From: an uncultured Pseudomonadota bacterium
Lineage (GTDB): Bacteria; Pseudomonadota; Gammaproteobacteria; Burkholderiales; Casimicrobiaceae
DNA length: 8,595 nt
Reading direction: 5' to 3'
Assembly (NCBI GenBank): GCA_937958295.1
Contig: CALFEY010000375.1
Span: 1-8,595 of the forward strand
Part shown: positions 6,832-8,595 of the stretch, piece by piece
Layout: each line of letters starts with the position of its first letter
Position numbering within the stretch: the stretch's first letter is position 1
Made by a program: the position numbers and the translations under genes
Notes under the pieces: model-generated
Database searches by the model: none
The model's input: the letters and a program-made list of their open reading frames with translations, nothing else
Told to the model about the DNA's origin: nothing

Positions 6832-7506
6832 GTGATCGGATTCCGCATTCTCGAACGCAAGCGCCAGGTCGCGGCGCATGTCGTCGCGCAGTTCCGCGAC
6901 ATCCCGGTGGCCAATGTGAGCGACTCGATGTCGCGCCTCACGGCGGGCGGCGCGCGCCTGCGACCGATGCATCGCGGAGGCGTCATGGCAGGCCCTGCGC
7001 TCACGGTGAAGACGCGCCCGGGCGATAACCTCATGGTGCACAAGGCGCTCGACCTTGCCGTGCCGGGCGACGTTATCGTCGTCGATGCCGGCGGCGATCT
7101 CACCAACGCCATCATCGGCGAGATCATGTCCACGTATGCCAAGGCACGGGGCGTGGCCGGCATCGTCATCAACGGCGCCATCCGCGACGCCGATGCGATC
7201 CGCGCCGGTGCATTTCCGGTCTACGCCGCGGGCGTGACGCACCGTGGCCCTTACAAGGATGGCCCCGGCGAGATCAATGTGCCGCTGGCCCTCGACGGCA
7301 TGGTGATCGAGCCCGGGGATCTCGTGCTGGGCGATGGTGACGGCTTGCTGTGCGTGCCGTTCGACGCGACGGCGGCGGTCCATGCGCTCGCCGCCGAGAA
7401 GGTGAAGGTCGAGGCGCGCGAGCTCGCCGCCGCCAGCCAGGCCGCGCTGGAGCGAAGCTGGGTCGACACGCGCCTGCAGCAGCTCGGCTTGAAGCAAACC
7501 GGGTAG
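6832..7506 (+). CDS. RraA-like / HMG-CHA aldolase family protein, probable pyruvate aldolase
   Basis: The protein has 224 residues, nearer the class II HMG/CHA aldolases (about 220-240) than E. coli RraA (161), the RNase E inhibitor for which the family is named. Aldolase features are PGDNLMVHKAL (63-73), the loop G96-E97 (NAIIGEIMSTYAKARG) and the metal-site pair R118-D119 in GIVINGAIRDADAI, which corresponds to the Arg-Asp pair of the Pseudomonas HMG/CHA aldolase. The reaction predicted by family and neighbour is cleavage of 4-carboxy-4-hydroxy-2-oxoadipate, or a similar 4-hydroxy-2-keto acid, to pyruvate plus oxaloacetate or another carbonyl. The C-terminal helix (about 180-205) is Ala-rich and charged. 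It lies 22 bases after the ligJ-like gene, fitting a hydratase-aldolase couple. Automatic annotation as an RNase E regulator would probably be misleading. Exact substrate is not readable from sequence. Confidence 0.78.
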   Translation: MIGFRILERKRQVAAHVVAQFRDIPVANVSDSMSRLTAGGARLRPMHRGGVMAGPALTVKTRPGDNLMVHKALDLAVPGDVIVVDAGGDLTNAIIGEIMSTYAKARGVAGIVINGAIRDADAIRAGAFPVYAAGVTHRGPYKDGPGEINVPLALDGMVIEPGDLVLGDGDGLLCVPFDATAAVHALAAEKVKVEARELAAASQAALERSWVDTRLQQLGLKQTG

Positions 7507-7535
7507 GCGCGCGCGCCTTGTCCGGAGAGGAAGAA

Positions 7536-7570
7536 GAGCCGACCACGGCCCCGAAACGGAAGAGTCCACG
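7536..7570 (+). repeat. Leader motif, copy 2 (before tctC)
   Basis: This stretch shares the ordered blocks GAGCC, GACCACGG, CC, CGGAAG and TCCACG with 2566-2600, both spans being 35 bases with internal indels. It ends 24 bases before the tctC start codon. It may be a duplicated leader, a shared regulatory element, or coincidence in GC-rich DNA. Confidence 0.3.
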
Positions 7571-7582
7571 AAGCGAACCGCA

Positions 7583-7588
7583 AGGAGG
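7583..7588 (+). promoter_or_regulatory. Strong Shine-Dalgarno of tctC
   Basis: AGGAGG, within AAGGAGGAG, lies 6 bases before the ATG at 7595. This is the best ribosome site of the window and suggests the binding protein is made in larger amounts than the enzymes, as is usual for periplasmic binding proteins. Confidence 0.7.
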
Positions 7589-7594
7589 AGTGAG

Positions 7595-8578
7595 ATGAAG
7601 AGCATTGGAGCGATGGCGAGGCTGTTGGGCCTCGGGGTGGCGCTGCTGGCCGTGACGGGGTGGACGCACGCGCAGGCCCCGTACCCGAGCAAGCCGATCA
7701 AGCTGATGGTGCCGTGGCCGCCCGGCGGCGGTGTGGACACGGCGGCGCGCATCATCGCGCAACCGCTTGCCGAGCGCCTCGGGCAACCGATCATCGTCGA
7801 GAACAAGCCGGGCGTGGCGGGCAACCTGGGTACCGCGCTCTTCACCAAGGAGCCGGCGGACGGCTACACGATCCTCATGGGATCGCTCTCGCCCAACGCG
7901 GTGAATCCGCACCTGTACTCGAAGCTCGGCTTCGATCCGGTCAAGGACTTCGAGTTCGTGGCCCTCGCGTATATCGTGCCGAGCTTCCTCGTGGTACCCG
8001 CCAACTCGCCGGCGAAGTCGCCAAAGGAGCTGGTGGCGATGGCCAAGGCGAGCCCGGGCAAGCTCAACTTCGGCTCGGGGGGCGTGGGCTCGTCGCAGCA
8101 CCTGTTCGGCGTGATGTTCAACACCGCCACCGGCATCGAGACCGTGCACGTGTCGTACAAGGGCACAGCACCCGCCGAGGCCGCACTGGTGGCAGGCGAG
8201 ATCGACTACATGGTCGATCCGCCCACGGCGCTGCCCTTCGTGACGTCCGGCCGCCTGAAGGCGCTGGCGGTGGCCTCGGCCACGCGCAGCGCGGCCCTGC
8301 CGGACGTGCCCACGCTCGACGAGCTCGGCATCCCGAACGTGCACACCTCCACGTTCTACGGGTTCATGGCGCCTGCCGGCACGCCGAAGGCGATCGTGGA
8401 CAAGCTCAATCGCGAGATCAACGCGGTGCTGCAGTCGCCCGATCTGCAGGCCCGCATCGCGAAGAATGCCGCGCAGACGTACAACTGGTCGCCGGAGGAG
8501 TACAAGAAATTCGTGCTGGGCGAGATCGACCGCTATCGCGAAGTGGTGAGGCAGTCCGGGGCGAAGCAGGTGGACTGA
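7595..8578 (+). CDS. Tripartite tricarboxylate transporter substrate-binding protein (TctC/Bug family)
   Basis: The protein has 327 residues, the standard Bug length. A Sec signal peptide is visible: a positive start (MKSIGAMAR), a hydrophobic core (LLGLGVALLAVTG) and an Ala-x-Ala-type cleavage zone at residues 26-28. The mature protein opens with the family signature YPSKPIKLMVPWPPGGGVDTAARIIAQPLAERLGQPIIVENKPGVAGNLGT and continues with PADGYTILMG, NPHLYSKLGFDPVKDFEFVA, HVSYKGTAPAEAALVAGEIDYM and LPDVPTLDELG. Such proteins bind a carboxylate or other small anion in the periplasm and deliver it to a TctAB-type membrane transporter. No tctA or tctB gene is in the window, so it is either an orphan Bug protein or its partners lie downstream. 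Its position after the enzymes suggests it binds the pathway substrate; that is inference. Confidence 0.93.
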   Translation: MKSIGAMARLLGLGVALLAVTGWTHAQAPYPSKPIKLMVPWPPGGGVDTAARIIAQPLAERLGQPIIVENKPGVAGNLGTALFTKEPADGYTILMGSLSPNAVNPHLYSKLGFDPVKDFEFVALAYIVPSFLVVPANSPAKSPKELVAMAKASPGKLNFGSGGVGSSQHLFGVMFNTATGIETVHVSYKGTAPAEAALVAGEIDYMVDPPTALPFVTSGRLKALAVASATRSAALPDVPTLDELGIPNVHTSTFYGFMAPAGTPKAIVDKLNREINAVLQSPDLQARIAKNAAQTYNWSPEEYKKFVLGEIDRYREVVRQSGAKQVD

Positions 8579-8595
8579 ACCCGCGATCCTGGCCC

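Larger units (their letters stand above)
7507..7594. other. 88-base gap before tctC; leader, no terminator seen
   Basis: This is the longest gap inside the + strand array. It holds a short run of alternating C and G, a purine-rich stretch, a motif shared with the leuC leader (7536-7570) and a strong ribosome site. I see neither a GC hairpin followed by a T-run nor a convincing -35/-10 pair, so read-through from the operon is the simplest reading, though a separate weak promoter cannot be excluded. Confidence 0.5.

Overview
The window is GC-rich DNA. Its proteins look betaproteobacterial, probably from Burkholderiales or a near relative. Three things suggest this: the DUF815 ATPase / Nudix-TPS pair, a GcvA-type LysR regulator, and a stand-alone TctC (Bug) binding protein. 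This placement is inference from protein resemblance; no rRNA or tRNA gene is present to confirm it.

Layout. Positions 1-1564 (+) hold the 3' part of a DUF815 AAA-type ATPase gene and a complete MutT-type Nudix hydrolase fused to a thiamine-phosphate-synthase-like domain. Both are housekeeping-type genes. A LysR-family regulator gene (1569-2462, -) converges on them, with only 4 bases between the stop codons. Divergent from it, across an AT-rich control region (2463-2604), runs a six-gene + strand array: leuC-like (2605-4038), leuD-like (4046-4660), leuB-like (4657-5733), a LigJ-type 4-oxalomesaconate hydratase (5757-6809), an RraA/HMG-aldolase-family protein (6832-7506) and a tripartite tricarboxylate transporter binding protein (7595-8578). 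Gaps between the first five are -4 to 23 bases, so they are very probably one operon. The sixth follows an 88-base gap and has the strongest ribosome binding site.

How the genes may work together. LigJ followed by a CHA-type aldolase is the last two steps of the protocatechuate 4,5-cleavage pathway (4-oxalomesaconate to 4-carboxy-4-hydroxy-2-oxoadipate, then pyruvate plus oxaloacetate). The ring-cleavage dioxygenase, dehydrogenase and lactonase of that pathway are not in the window. The positions upstream of ligJ are held by a complete LeuCDB-like isomerase/dehydrogenase set. The LeuB-like protein has Gly where LeuB enzymes carry the side-chain-sensing Glu (Glu87 in Thermus), and the LeuC-like protein has an altered DHNVPTT motif. 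I infer that this is probably not the housekeeping leucine operon. It looks like a regulated catabolic module in which a periplasmic binding protein captures a carboxylate that is then isomerised, oxidatively decarboxylated, hydrated and split by an aldolase. The substrate cannot be read from sequence. This module is the most interesting content of the window.
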